Below, one piece after another: positions 53,256 through 62,686 of a stretch of DNA of 64,000 nucleotides (the first letter of the stretch is position 1; each line of letters starts with the position of its first letter). Origin of the DNA: GWF2-38-69 sp965228125 (GTDB lineage: Bacteria; Verrucomicrobiota; Lentisphaeria; Victivallales; GWF2-38-69). The position numbers and the translations under genes were made by a program. Location of the stretch: the NCBI GenBank assembly GCA_965228125.1, contig OZ245791.1, positions 2,728,001-2,792,000 of the forward strand, given 5' to 3'. Below the pieces are notes generated by a model. That model saw only the letters and a list, made by a program, of their open reading frames with translations, was not told the DNA's origin and made no database searches.

Positions 53256-54707
53256 ATGTTTGAACAGACTTTTAAGAATATTGATGATATCCTGCATAAA
53301 GATGCCGGCTGCAGCAGTGAACTTGATTATGTAGAACAAACCTCATGGATTCTCTTTTTGAAATATCTTGACGACTATGAGAAAGATAAGAAGACTTCAG
53401 CAGAGCTGGCAGGGCATCAATATACGCCAATAATTCCTCCTGAATTCCGTTGGAGCTTCTGGGCATTTCCCAAAAAAGACAACAAACTAGATCATCAGAA
53501 AGCTATGACCGGAGATGACCTAAAAGATTTTACCGATCATAAACTTTTTCCTTACTTAAAAAGATTTAAAACAGACGCACTAAGCGCAGATACCATAGAA
53601 TATAAGATCGGTGAGATCTTCAGTGAACTTAAGAATAAAATCCATAGCGGATACAACCTTCGTGAAGTGCTTAATCTGGTAGAAGAACTTCGTTTCCAAT
53701 CCAAAGCTGAAAAGCATGAAATGAGCCATCTCTATGAAGGGAAAATCCAAAACATGGGTAATGCCGGGCGGAATGGCGGAGAGTACTATACCCCAAGACC
53801 ATTGATTAAAACTATTGTTAAAGTAGTTGCTCCTGAAATAGGTAATAAGATTTATGATGGAGCAGTAGGTTCAGCAGGCTTTCTGTGTGAAGCTTTTGAG
53901 TATTTGAGAGCTAACAAGAATCTGACAACAAAAGATATTGAAATTCTCCAGAAGCGAACTTTCTATGGCAAGGAAAAGAAATCATTAGCCTATATCATTG
54001 GCACTATGAATATGATCCTGCATGGAGTGGAAGCCCCGAATATCATTCACACAAATACTCTTGCAGAAAACCTTGCCGATATTCAGGAAAAAGACCGCTA
54101 TGACATAGTTTTAGCTAATCCTCCGTTTGGCGGAAAGGAAAGAGCAGAAGTTCAACAGAACTTTCCTATTAAGACTGGCGAAACAGCTTTTCTTTTCCTT
54201 CAACACTTTATCAAAATATTGAAAGCCGGAGGCAGAGCTGGCGTGGTTATTAAAAATACTTTCCTGTCTAATACAGATAATGCTTCTGTATCTCTCAGAA
54301 AACTACTTCTTGAAAGCTGTAACCTCTACACCGTTCTTGATCTGCCTGGCGGAGTGTTTACAGGGGCAGGCGTAAAGACAGTAGTCCTATTCTTTGAGAA
54401 AGGCTCGGCAACTAAAAAAGTCTGGTTCTATCAGCTTAATCTTGAAAGAAACCTTGGAAAAACCAACCCTCTTAATGAAGCTGACCTTGCTGACTTTATC
54501 AAATTACAGAAACCCTTTGCTGACAGCGATAACTCCTGGTCTGTTAATGTTAAAGATATTGATACAGCTACCTATGACCTCTCTGTAAAAAACCCTAATA
54601 AGAAAGAAGAATCCCCACTACGACAACCACTAGAGATACTGGATGAAATGAAAGCTCTTGATGCCGAAGGCTCTAAAATTCTGGAGGCGATAAGGAAGCT
54701 GATATGA
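53256..54707 (+). CDS. hsdM: Type I restriction-modification methyltransferase subunit
   Basis: A 483-residue HsdM. The N-terminal helical domain is followed by E-Y-Y-T-P-R-P-L near residue 176, a SAM-binding loop region (Y-D-G-A-V-G-S-A-G-F) near 201 and the catalytic N-P-P-F-G-G near 290, marking an N6-adenine methylase. It would methylate the site chosen by HsdS and form the core of the restriction complex. Its stop overlaps the next small ORF (ATGA). Confidence 0.93.
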   Translation: MFEQTFKNIDDILHKDAGCSSELDYVEQTSWILFLKYLDDYEKDKKTSAELAGHQYTPIIPPEFRWSFWAFPKKDNKLDHQKAMTGDDLKDFTDHKLFPYLKRFKTDALSADTIEYKIGEIFSELKNKIHSGYNLREVLNLVEELRFQSKAEKHEMSHLYEGKIQNMGNAGRNGGEYYTPRPLIKTIVKVVAPEIGNKIYDGAVGSAGFLCEAFEYLRANKNLTTKDIEILQKRTFYGKEKKSLAYIIGTMNMILHGVEAPNIIHTNTLAENLADIQEKDRYDIVLANPPFGGKERAEVQQNFPIKTGETAFLFLQHFIKILKAGGRAGVVIKNTFLSNTDNASVSLRKLLLESCNLYTVLDLPGGVFTGAGVKTVVLFFEKGSATKKVWFYQLNLERNLGKTNPLNEADLADFIKLQKPFADSDNSWSVNVKDIDTATYDLSVKNPNKKEESPLRQPLEILDEMKALDAEGSKILEAIRKLI

Positions 54708-54862
54708 GTGGAAATGGTTTTATTGTAAGACAGTCAGGTCTTAGAAAAGCAGATATGAAGGTATCGCAAAATGCGATACCCTCAAAACAACATCTGTGGA
54801 CATATATCACTATGACTTTACCAGTCGTGGAAATGCTTAAGAAAGTTGGAGAGCTGTTATGA
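54704..54862 (+). CDS. Small ORF coupled between hsdM and hsdS
   Basis: A 52-residue frame that begins on an ATGA overlap with hsdM and ends on an ATGA overlap with hsdS. The peptide ends in L-P-V-V-E-M-L-K-K-V-G-E-L-L and is not recognised. The double overlap suggests at least that ribosomes pass through it to reach hsdS; whether the peptide has its own function is unknown. A perfect hairpin lies within it. Confidence 0.5.
   Translation: MSGNGFIVRQSGLRKADMKVSQNAIPSKQHLWTYITMTLPVVEMLKKVGELL
54760..54780. repeat. Perfect hairpin inside the small ORF
   Basis: GGTATCGCA (54760-54768) and TGCGATACC (54772-54780) with an AAA loop. It may be an inserted palindromic repeat or a control element for hsdS expression. 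Confidence 0.6.
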
Positions 54863-56028
54863 AGCAAGGCTGGGAAGTAAAAAAGCTAGGAGATGTTTGT
54901 GAATATACCAAGACACCCAATAAAAAAAAGACTTTGCCTTATGTCGGTTTGGAAGATATTGAGTCAAATACAGGAAAGTTTGTTGGCTCTTTAACTCCAC
55001 AAGACGCTAAAAGTTTGACTTTTTCTTTTAATGACGGTTGTGTTCTTTACGGGAGATTAAGACCGTATCTTAATAAAGTATTAACGCCGACCTTTGAAGG
55101 TCATTGTTCAACAGAGATATTTCCAATAAAACCAAAGACTGTATTAAATAAAAGATTTCTATTCCATTGGCTGCTTGCGGATGAAACTGTTAAGAAGTTT
55201 AATGCAACCTGTACGGGAGCAAGGATGCCTAGAGCTAATATGAATTCTGCTATGGAGTTTGAATTTTTTCTTCCACCGCTCTCTGAGCAGAAGCGGATAG
55301 TGGTGATATTGGATGAAGCGTTTGAGGCAATTTCCAAGGCAAAAGCCAATGCCGAAAAGAACCTCAAAAACTCCAAAGAACTCTTCGAGAGCTACCTCTA
55401 CAGCGTGTTTGCCAATAAATGCTACGACAGGGGAACATTAGGGAAAATTGCTACTGTAATAGGTGGATATTCATTTAAGAGTGGGGATTTTACAAAAGAA
55501 GGCAAATACCAAGTAATAAGAATGGGTAATGTCAGACCTGGTATAATCAGAGAAAATGAAAGCCCTGTTTTTATTGACAAATTGGATGACAATGCTTTGA
55601 AAAGAGCACTTCTTTTACTAAACGATGTAATCATAACACAAACAGGAACAAAGAAAAAAAGAGATTATGGGTTTACCGTAATTATTGAAGAAGAAAACTA
55701 TCTACTTAATCAACGAATATCAGCCATAAGATTTTCAAATAACTACCTTCCAAAATTCTTTCTCTATTATTCTTGGACTAATCATTTTAAAGACCAATAT
55801 TTTGCTAATGAAACTGGAACAGTTGGACAAGGTAATGTGGGCATAGGAGCAATAACTAATGCTATCATTCCATTTCCTTCATTATCCGAACAAAAGTCAG
55901 TCGTCGCCAAGCTCGATGACCTTTCAGCCGAAACCAAAAGACTAGAAGCCATATATCAAAAGAAGATTTCTGACCTGGAAGAGCTAAAGAAATCAATACT
56001 CCAAAAAGCATTTAACGGAGAACTATAA
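54859..56028 (+). CDS. hsdS: Type I restriction specificity subunit
   Basis: A 389-residue HsdS with two target-recognition halves. Each half ends in a conserved helix: P-L-S-E-Q-K-R-I-V-V-I-L-D-E-A-F near residue 138 and L-S-E-Q-K-S-V-V-A-K-L-D-D-L near 345. The two halves differ, so the target is a bipartite asymmetric DNA site that cannot be predicted. Translation is coupled to the preceding small ORF. Confidence 0.92.
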   Translation: MKQGWEVKKLGDVCEYTKTPNKKKTLPYVGLEDIESNTGKFVGSLTPQDAKSLTFSFNDGCVLYGRLRPYLNKVLTPTFEGHCSTEIFPIKPKTVLNKRFLFHWLLADETVKKFNATCTGARMPRANMNSAMEFEFFLPPLSEQKRIVVILDEAFEAISKAKANAEKNLKNSKELFESYLYSVFANKCYDRGTLGKIATVIGGYSFKSGDFTKEGKYQVIRMGNVRPGIIRENESPVFIDKLDDNALKRALLLLNDVIITQTGTKKKRDYGFTVIIEEENYLLNQRISAIRFSNNYLPKFFLYYSWTNHFKDQYFANETGTVGQGNVGIGAITNAIIPFPSLSEQKSVVAKLDDLSAETKRLEAIYQKKISDLEELKKSILQKAFNGEL

Positions 56029-56030
56029 AG

Positions 56031-57170
56031 ATGACAGCAAAAGACATTAATAAGGCACTCTTTGACGAGGCAACCAAATTAAAATTAGATATTTTTGGAG
56101 AATGTTTTGAAGAGTGGTTTCCTGTGTTTTTACATAGCACTTGGTATAAAAAACTCTACATTTTCGATTTCTTTGCAGGTAGCGGAAAGGATATAGAAAA
56201 TAATCATGGAAGCCCTTTGGTTTTGATGAATAAAGCAAAAGGAACGGACCGCAAATATTGTCTTAATGCAAAAAAAGAAATCAAGTTTCTTTTTAATGAT
56301 GAAAAACAAGACAAAAGCGAAGAATTAAAACAAAATGTAGTTCAATATATCGGAAAATGTAAGCAGGAAAATAATTGTAATAATTGTATCTATCAATACA
56401 GAATTGAAAACTATAACTTTCAGGAAATTTTTTCAAACACTGAGCTAACGAATATCTTTAAGAATAAGGATTATGGCAAATTTGTATTGCTTGATCAATA
56501 TGGTTTTAGCCAAATTGATGAGCAAATTTTCAAACAATTAATATCATATCCAAAAACTGATTTTATCTTTTTTATTTCTTCATCATTCATTAGCAGGTTT
56601 CGAGAGCATCCAAATACTACAAAATACATTGATACTTCAAAAATCAATTTTGATGAAATCAGGCCGAACGAAATCCACAGGGCTATTGCAAATTATTTTC
56701 GAGATTTAATCCCAACTGCTAAAGAATACTACCTACATCATTTCTCTATCCGAAAAGAAAAGAGTAAGGGAAATTACTATGGATTGATCTTTGGTTCTAA
56801 TCATACTCTTGGGATGGAAAAGTTTCTAAAAGTATGTTGGAAACACGATTCATTTTCTGGAGAAGCTAATTACAATATTGATAATAATTTTGAAAAAGGT
56901 TCTTTGTTTGAGCTGCTTGGTGAGAATGTAAAGAAAGATACTATCTCGGAAGAAATAAAAAGACTAATTTTATCGGGAGAAATATCTGATAACATTTCAG
57001 GATTGAAGTATGCAATGTTTAAAGGTTGTGAGCCTAAATTATTTACTGAAATCGTAAAAAGGCTTGAAAAGGATAACAAAATAGAAAGAATAGGCGATAT
57101 AAACTACACATCATCCAATATTCATAAAGCAAAAAAATACTGTATAAGAAGATTGAATTATGGCACATAA
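56031..57170 (+). CDS. Three-Cys-motif partner protein (TcmP family)
   Basis: A 379-residue protein whose start (K-L-Y-I-F-D-F-F-A-G-S-G, then G-S-P-L-V-L) matches TcmP, the partner of the three-Cys-motif proteins. The Asp-x-Phe-Ala-Gly-x-Gly loop resembles a Rossmann methyltransferase. It begins 3 bp after hsdS and overlaps the next gene by 11 bp, so both are in the hsd operon. The pair is found in many defence-rich regions; its activity is, as far as I know, not established. Confidence 0.8.
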   Translation: MTAKDINKALFDEATKLKLDIFGECFEEWFPVFLHSTWYKKLYIFDFFAGSGKDIENNHGSPLVLMNKAKGTDRKYCLNAKKEIKFLFNDEKQDKSEELKQNVVQYIGKCKQENNCNNCIYQYRIENYNFQEIFSNTELTNIFKNKDYGKFVLLDQYGFSQIDEQIFKQLISYPKTDFIFFISSSFISRFREHPNTTKYIDTSKINFDEIRPNEIHRAIANYFRDLIPTAKEYYLHHFSIRKEKSKGNYYGLIFGSNHTLGMEKFLKVCWKHDSFSGEANYNIDNNFEKGSLFELLGENVKKDTISEEIKRLILSGEISDNISGLKYAMFKGCEPKLFTEIVKRLEKDNKIERIGDINYTSSNIHKAKKYCIRRLNYGT

Positions 57171-57912
57171 AATAGAATGGACAGAGCAAACCTGGAATCC
57201 CTCTGCAGGATGTACAAAAATTAGTTCAGGTTGCAAAAACTGTTATGCTGAAGCAATGGCTATTAGGCTGCAGGCTATGGGAGTAGAAGGATACAGAAAT
57301 GGATTTAACTTCAATACCGTGCCAAGCCGTCTTTATGACCCTTTGAAACGAAGAACTCCGACTGTATTTTTTGTTAATTCTATGAGTGATATTTTTCATG
57401 AAAATATGCCAGAAGAATATCTAAATAAAATATTTGAGGTTATTAGGAAAACACCGCATCACACTTATCAAATATTGACTAAAAGAGCTGATAGAATGCT
57501 TGAATATTTATCTTCCAAAAAAATCCCCAGAAATATTTGGCTTGGTGTAACAGTTGAAAACAAAAAGGAAGGACTGCCAAGAATAGATAAATTAAAACAA
57601 TTAAAAGCAAGTATTTTATTCCTATCCATGGAACCATTGCTTGAAGACTTAGGGAAAGTGAATTTAGAAAATATTGATTGGGTTATTGTTGGGGGAGAAA
57701 GTGGTAACAAAGCAAGGTCAATGGAAAAAAGTTGGGTTTTAAACATAAAACAACAATGCTTGGAAAATGATATTGCATTTTTCTTTAAACAATGGGGAAC
57801 TTGGGGAGCAGATAAAGTGAAAAGAAATAAAAAGCTGAATGGAAAAGAAATAGATGGTCAGATTTGGCAACAATATCCTGAAATTATTGAACAACAATAC
57901 GCAATAGTATAA
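57160..57912 (+). CDS. Three-Cys-motif protein (DUF5131, phage Gp37/Gp68 family)
   Basis: A 250-residue protein with W-N-P-S-A-G-C-T-K-I-S-S-G-C-K-N-C-Y-A-E, the three-Cys motif (Cys18, Cys25, Cys28) reminiscent of a radical SAM cluster site, followed by V-F-F-V-N-S-M-S-D and L-T-K-R and G-G-E-S-G. These are hallmarks of the DUF5131 family first seen in phages. It partners the TcmP protein just upstream. Confidence 0.85.
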   Translation: MAHKIEWTEQTWNPSAGCTKISSGCKNCYAEAMAIRLQAMGVEGYRNGFNFNTVPSRLYDPLKRRTPTVFFVNSMSDIFHENMPEEYLNKIFEVIRKTPHHTYQILTKRADRMLEYLSSKKIPRNIWLGVTVENKKEGLPRIDKLKQLKASILFLSMEPLLEDLGKVNLENIDWVIVGGESGNKARSMEKSWVLNIKQQCLENDIAFFFKQWGTWGADKVKRNKKLNGKEIDGQIWQQYPEIIEQQYAIV

Positions 57913-57953
57913 GACCATTAATATCTTATTTGATGGATTTGCATTTTTAGAAT

Positions 57954-58025
57954 ATGAATGAAGCAAAAACCAGAGAAGAACTTATTGATCCGAGCCTTGC
58001 AATGGAGACTTTAAATGGAATTTGA
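57954..58025 (+). pseudogene. Duplicate stump of the hsdR start
   Basis: The frame M-N-E-A-K-T-R-E-E-L-I-D-P-S-L then stop equals the start of hsdR at 59679 (M-N-E-A-Q-T-R-A-E-L-I-D-P-K-L). It overlaps the start of the AlbA_2 gene. So the AlbA_2 gene lies between two copies of the hsdR start, which suggests that it was inserted there with a duplication. Confidence 0.7.
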
Positions 58026-59466
58026 ACAGCTTAAGAAGTTATTGGAAGATTTGATTCGCCATCCTTATGAATGTGAATGGATTGAATTTAAACATAACTT
58101 CCATTCTCCGGAGGAAATTGGAGAGGACATATCAGCTCTTTCAAACGGTGCATGCTTACATAATCAGCCTCATGGCTATCTGGTATTTGGAGTGCAGGAT
58201 AAAACTCATAAAATCATTGGCACATCTTTCAAGGCAAAGACACATACAAAAGGAAATGAGAACCTTGAACACTGGCTGTTAAATAGGCTCAACCCCAAGT
58301 TAGATTTTTCTGTTTATGAATTTGACTATGAAACAGATGTTCATGTCTCTATTTTTATTATCCCTGCAGCACAAGATCGTCCTATAGATTTTCTTAATTC
58401 TTCATACATACGAGTAGGAAGTATCACAAGAAAGTTAAATGAATTCTCAGAAAAAGAAGCAAAGATATGGCGCAAACCAGTCGGTTCCAGCCTCGAAAAA
58501 GATATAGCAAAATCAAATGTCAGCGCTTCGGATGTTGTTCAGCTTCTAAGCACTCAAACATATTTTGATCTTTTAAAAATCCCTTATCCTTCAACTCAAC
58601 AGGGAGTAGTAGATAAATTCCTTTCAGAGAATCTTATTATTAAAGAAAAATCTACTTTCAATATTACCAAACTTGGAGCCATTCTCTTTGCTAAGAATCT
58701 TAACGATTTTGAATCTGTTCAGCGTAAATCAGTCAGAGTAATCGTTTACAAAGATAAAAACAAAATCGAAACTATACGAGAACAAGTCGGCGCAAAAGGT
58801 TATGCATTGGGCTTTGTAGGACTTCTTGATTGGATAAACAGTCAGTTACCAGCCAATGAAGAAATAGGAAAGGCGCTTAGAAAAGAGACGCGAATGTATC
58901 CTGAAATTGCTATTCGAGAACTTGTCGCAAATGCCCTTATTCATCAGGATTTTACTGAAAAAGGCTTCCCTATGATTGAGATATATTCCGACCGAATTGA
59001 AATATCTAACCCTGGCGTACCACTTATCAAGCCCGAAAGATTTATTGATGAATATGTATCACGCAATGACAAACTTGCTGATCTTATGAGAAGAATGGGC
59101 TTTTGCGAAGAAAAAGGAAGCGGATTAGATAAAGTCATTTTCTATAATGAGCTTTTCCAGCTTCCGGCTATTAATTTTTCAATAGGCTCTCAAAGGACAA
59201 GCGTCATCATGTACAGCTACAAGCCATTAAATGATATGGATAAGAGAGATCGAGTAAGAGCTTGTTACCAGCATGCTTGCCTGAAATATGTTTCAAATGA
59301 TAAAATGACCAACCAGACCTTGCGGGATCGATTTAAAATAGAGGATCATAATTATTCTATAGCCTCAAGGATTATTCGAGATGCTATTGAAGAAGGAGTC
59401 ATTAAAGAAGATGACCCAACAAGTAAGTCAAGAAAATACGCAAGCTATATTCCTTACTGGGCTTAA
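58015..59466 (+). CDS. AlbA_2 (Schlafen-like) ATP-binding domain protein
   Basis: A 483-residue protein. The N-terminal AlbA_2/SLFN domain has E-W-I-E-F-K near residue 20, A-L-S-N-G-A-C and H-G-Y-L-V-F-G-V. The middle resembles the C-terminal ATPase-like part of such proteins (R-E-L-V-A-N-A-L-I-H-Q-D, then G-S-G-L-D-K), and a winged helix follows. Proteins of this kind are common beside restriction systems and may act as regulators or effectors. It sits inside the hsd operon before hsdR. Confidence 0.85.
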   Translation: MEFEQLKKLLEDLIRHPYECEWIEFKHNFHSPEEIGEDISALSNGACLHNQPHGYLVFGVQDKTHKIIGTSFKAKTHTKGNENLEHWLLNRLNPKLDFSVYEFDYETDVHVSIFIIPAAQDRPIDFLNSSYIRVGSITRKLNEFSEKEAKIWRKPVGSSLEKDIAKSNVSASDVVQLLSTQTYFDLLKIPYPSTQQGVVDKFLSENLIIKEKSTFNITKLGAILFAKNLNDFESVQRKSVRVIVYKDKNKIETIREQVGAKGYALGFVGLLDWINSQLPANEEIGKALRKETRMYPEIAIRELVANALIHQDFTEKGFPMIEIYSDRIEISNPGVPLIKPERFIDEYVSRNDKLADLMRRMGFCEEKGSGLDKVIFYNELFQLPAINFSIGSQRTSVIMYSYKPLNDMDKRDRVRACYQHACLKYVSNDKMTNQTLRDRFKIEDHNYSIASRIIRDAIEEGVIKEDDPTSKSRKYASYIPYWA

Positions 59467-59470
59467 AGCC

Positions 59471-59660
59471 TTATGTGACGGTCATGTGATAAATCATAGC
59501 ATTTAGCTGATTAGAGCCTTGATCTTCAACGACTTCTTATGTGATGGTCATGTGATAGATCTAAAAATTCTTATTTGATTGCCATTTGATTAATAAGCAA
59601 AACATCTTTATAAAGTGTTGAAAATCAGTATAATCTTGCTTGATAGTTATTTGATTCCAA
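59471..59660 (+). promoter_or_regulatory. Four repeated sites upstream of hsdR, probable operators
   Basis: Four near-copies of a double half-site, TTATGTGA or TTATTTGA followed by a second ATGTGAT or ATTTGAT about 11 bases on, start at 59471, 59537, 59571 and 59636. Spacings are 66, 34 and 65. A partial fifth copy (TTATTTGATGG, 57926) lies before the hsdR stump at 57954. Direct half-sites at one helical turn suggest a DNA-binding regulator acting on the hsdR promoter. The 210 bp hold no gene. Confidence 0.6.
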
Positions 59661-59678
59661 TAAACTGAATAGGTAATA

Positions 59679-62015
59679 ATGAACGAAGCGCAAACCAGAG
59701 CGGAACTTATTGACCCAAAGCTGAAAGAATCAGGCTGGAGTATAATTGAGTCTTCAAAGATACTCCGCGAGTACAAAATTACTCCTGGCAAAGTTCAGAC
59801 AGGAGGGACAAGATCAAGACCTCTTACTGCTGATTATGTTCTGGTTTATAAAGGGCGAAAACTTGCTGTAGTCGAAGCCAAGAGCGATGAACTTGAAGTT
59901 GGAGAAGGCGTAGCCCAAGCCAAGCAATATGCCCAGATGTTAGAGCTTGATTATACTTATTCATGTAATGGCAGAGAAATATATGCCATCAACTTGAAAA
60001 CTGGGAAGGAAGGAGTGGTTACTTCTTTTGCTGCTCCTGAAGAATTATGGAATGATACTTTTATCGAACAGAGCCTTTGGCTAGACAAGTTCAATGATAT
60101 TCCTTTTGAAGATGTAGGTAAAACAAAAGATGTTAGGTATTACCAAGAGCTTGCAATAAATAAGGCCATGTCTGCTATAGCCAATAATAAAGAGAGAATA
60201 TTGCTTACTCTCGCCACAGGAACAGGCAAAACTTTCATAGCTTTCCAAATTGTTTGGAAACTCTTTTATAGCCGTTGGACTCTGCAAAAAGACGGCTCCC
60301 GGAGGCCTCGAGTTCTCTTTCTTGCTGACCGCAACATTCTTGCCGACCAAGCATTCAACGCCTTTTCCTCTTTTCAGGAAGACGCTCTTGCCCGCATCAG
60401 ACCTGATGAAATTAAAAAGAAAGGCAAAGTTCCGACTAATGGCAGTATCTTTTTTACCATATTCCAAACATTTATGAGCGGGACAGATAAAGATGGCAAG
60501 CCTGCTCCGTGTTTCGGTGAGTATCCGCCTGACTATTTCGATTTTATTATTATTGACGAGTGCCATAGGGGCGGTGCAAATGATGAAAGTAACTGGCGAA
60601 GTATTTTGGAATACTTTAAAGATGCTGTTCAATTAGGCCTTACAGCCACACCTAAGCGTAAAGACAATATAGACACCTATAAATATTTTGGTGAACCGGT
60701 TTACATCTACTCTCTTAAGCAAGGAATCAATGATGGATTTCTTACTCCTTTTAAGGTAAAGCGGATTCAAACTACTTTGGACACATATATTTATGTATCA
60801 GATGATACCGTTATTGAAGGAGAGATTGAAGAAGGCAAGGTTTATAAAGAGCCGGATTTTAATCGGATCATCGAAATCAAAGAGAGAGAAGCAAAAAGAG
60901 TAAGCCTCATCCTTGCAGAGATAAACCAAAAAGAGAAATCCATAGTCTTTTGCGCGACTCAAGAGCATGCAACTATTATCCGAGACCTGATCAATCAGCA
61001 AAAGACAAATAAGAATCCAAATTATTGCGTGAGAGTAACAGCTAACGATGGGCTTATTGGAGAACAGTTTCTCCGTGAATTTCAGGATAACGAGAAGACC
61101 ATACCTACAATTCTCACGACATCTCAGAAACTATCGACAGGAGTAGATGCCAGGAACATCCGTAATATCATTCTGTTGCGTCCTATAAATTCCATTATTG
61201 AGTTTAAACAGATAGTAGGCCGTGGAACTCGTCTATTTGACGGCAAGGACTACTTTACCATCTATGATTTTGTAGATGCCTACCATCACTTTTCTGATCC
61301 GGAATGGGATGGAGAGCCATTGGAGCCAGAATCAGATACAAAGCCAAAAACTCCTGAATCCCAAGATAAGCCTGAAAACAATGAAAATACCGATAATGAC
61401 GATGACTATGAAGAAAACAAAAAGCCTAGAAAAATAAAAATTAAATTGGCTGACGGCAAAGAGCGTGAAATTCAGCATATGATCTCAACTTCTTTCTGGA
61501 GCGCCGACGGCAAACCTATTTCAGCTAGAGAATTTCTAGAAAACTTATACGGAGTTCTTCCGAAATTCTTTGAAAACGAAGATGATTTGCGTAGGAGATG
61601 GTCTGATCCTATTACTCGAAAAACATTATTGGAAAAATTAAGTGAAGCCGGATACGGCTATGACGAGTTAAACGCTCTACAGAAACTTATAAATGCAGAA
61701 AAAAGCGATCTTTTTGATGTTCTGGAATATGTGTCCTATTCCATCCAGCCAATAAGCAGGGAATTACGAGTTGCGTCAGCCAGATCTGACATCTTCTCTG
61801 GACTAAACGATAAGCAACGAGAATTCCTGGAGTTTGTGCTTTCAAAATACCTTGAAACAGGAGTTGAGGAACTGGATCAGGAAAAATTGCCGAAACTTCT
61901 GGAACTCAAATATCATACTGTCACAGATGCTGCAGAACTCCTCGGAGGAGTAGATATAATCCGGCAAACATTCATCGCCTTCCAGAAATTTCTGTATGTA
62001 AAAAAGGCAGTATAG
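59679..62015 (+). CDS. hsdR: Type I restriction endonuclease subunit
   Basis: A 778-residue HsdR. The nuclease domain has V-L-V-Y-K-G-R-K-L-A-V-V-E-A-K near residue 60 (the D/E-x-K motif). The translocase has Walker A L-A-T-G-T-G-K-T near 177, I-I-D-E-C-H-R-G near 293 and the Q-I-V-G-R-G-T-R-L motif near 512. It is shorter than the 1,000-residue EcoKI type but normal for this subclass. It completes the hsdMSR set, though separated from hsdS by three genes and with its own repeats upstream. Confidence 0.92.
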   Translation: MNEAQTRAELIDPKLKESGWSIIESSKILREYKITPGKVQTGGTRSRPLTADYVLVYKGRKLAVVEAKSDELEVGEGVAQAKQYAQMLELDYTYSCNGREIYAINLKTGKEGVVTSFAAPEELWNDTFIEQSLWLDKFNDIPFEDVGKTKDVRYYQELAINKAMSAIANNKERILLTLATGTGKTFIAFQIVWKLFYSRWTLQKDGSRRPRVLFLADRNILADQAFNAFSSFQEDALARIRPDEIKKKGKVPTNGSIFFTIFQTFMSGTDKDGKPAPCFGEYPPDYFDFIIIDECHRGGANDESNWRSILEYFKDAVQLGLTATPKRKDNIDTYKYFGEPVYIYSLKQGINDGFLTPFKVKRIQTTLDTYIYVSDDTVIEGEIEEGKVYKEPDFNRIIEIKEREAKRVSLILAEINQKEKSIVFCATQEHATIIRDLINQQKTNKNPNYCVRVTANDGLIGEQFLREFQDNEKTIPTILTTSQKLSTGVDARNIRNIILLRPINSIIEFKQIVGRGTRLFDGKDYFTIYDFVDAYHHFSDPEWDGEPLEPESDTKPKTPESQDKPENNENTDNDDDYEENKKPRKIKIKLADGKEREIQHMISTSFWSADGKPISAREFLENLYGVLPKFFENEDDLRRRWSDPITRKTLLEKLSEAGYGYDELNALQKLINAEKSDLFDVLEYVSYSIQPISRELRVASARSDIFSGLNDKQREFLEFVLSKYLETGVEELDQEKLPKLLELKYHTVTDAAELLGGVDIIRQTFIAFQKFLYVKKAV

Positions 62016-62352
62016 CCTAATTTGAAAGCGGTTAATTTTTCTTGATTGAGACTCAATAAATAGAGTGTAATCGGCACGAATTAGGCAGACCAAAGTCGAG
62101 TTCTCTATTTCTATCTATCATATAATTCCTAAAAAAAATCAATTTTTTTATCATTAATGACTTGACTGACATTCTGTCTTTACGATTTATGGAAGAACAA
62201 GTATAAAGATGAATAAAGTGGAATATTCTGGTATTTTAAGGACTATAAAATCATTAAAAACAGGATAATTTTTACTACTTTTTACAGATACTGAGTCTGC
62301 TATATTCTTGTTTATCAGAAGCCTCTATTAAAAACAAGAAGGAGAAATAAAC
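62016..62352. other. AT-rich intergenic region before the excisionase-like gene
   Basis: No gene and no convincing repeat; it probably holds the promoter of 62353. A ribosome site (AAGAAGGAGA) precedes that ATG. Confidence 0.5.
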
Positions 62353-62679
62353 ATGAATCAGCAAGATATTACACTCTGTAAAGCTTTTTTACAACCAGCC
62401 GTAGATACATTTCAATTATCGGCTGACACACGGAATGAAATAATTGAGGCTTTAAAAAATAAGCTTCATAAGAAAGAGTATACCAAGCCGGAATTTCTCA
62501 CAATGTCAGAAGCTGTTCAATTGTTAAAATGCAGCAGGCCTACAATCTATAAGATGATTTATCAAAATAAACTCAAGAAACATATGGTTTGCGGAACTGT
62601 AAGATTCCTCATGACTGACTTAATGAAAGCTGTGGAGTGTTCAGTGGAAGATCATAAAAATTCTATTGGTAATATTTAA
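62353..62679 (+). CDS. Excisionase-type helix-turn-helix protein
   Basis: A 108-residue protein whose C-terminal half is a MerR-like HTH_17/excisionase domain: F-L-T-M-S-E-A-V-Q-L-L-K-C-S-R-P-T-I-Y-K-M-I near residues 48-69 and a wing with G-T-V-R-F. Together with the integrase it may control excision or replication of the element. It ends close to the next start. Confidence 0.8.
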   Translation: MNQQDITLCKAFLQPAVDTFQLSADTRNEIIEALKNKLHKKEYTKPEFLTMSEAVQLLKCSRPTIYKMIYQNKLKKHMVCGTVRFLMTDLMKAVECSVEDHKNSIGNI

Positions 62680-62686
62680 GCCTAAT

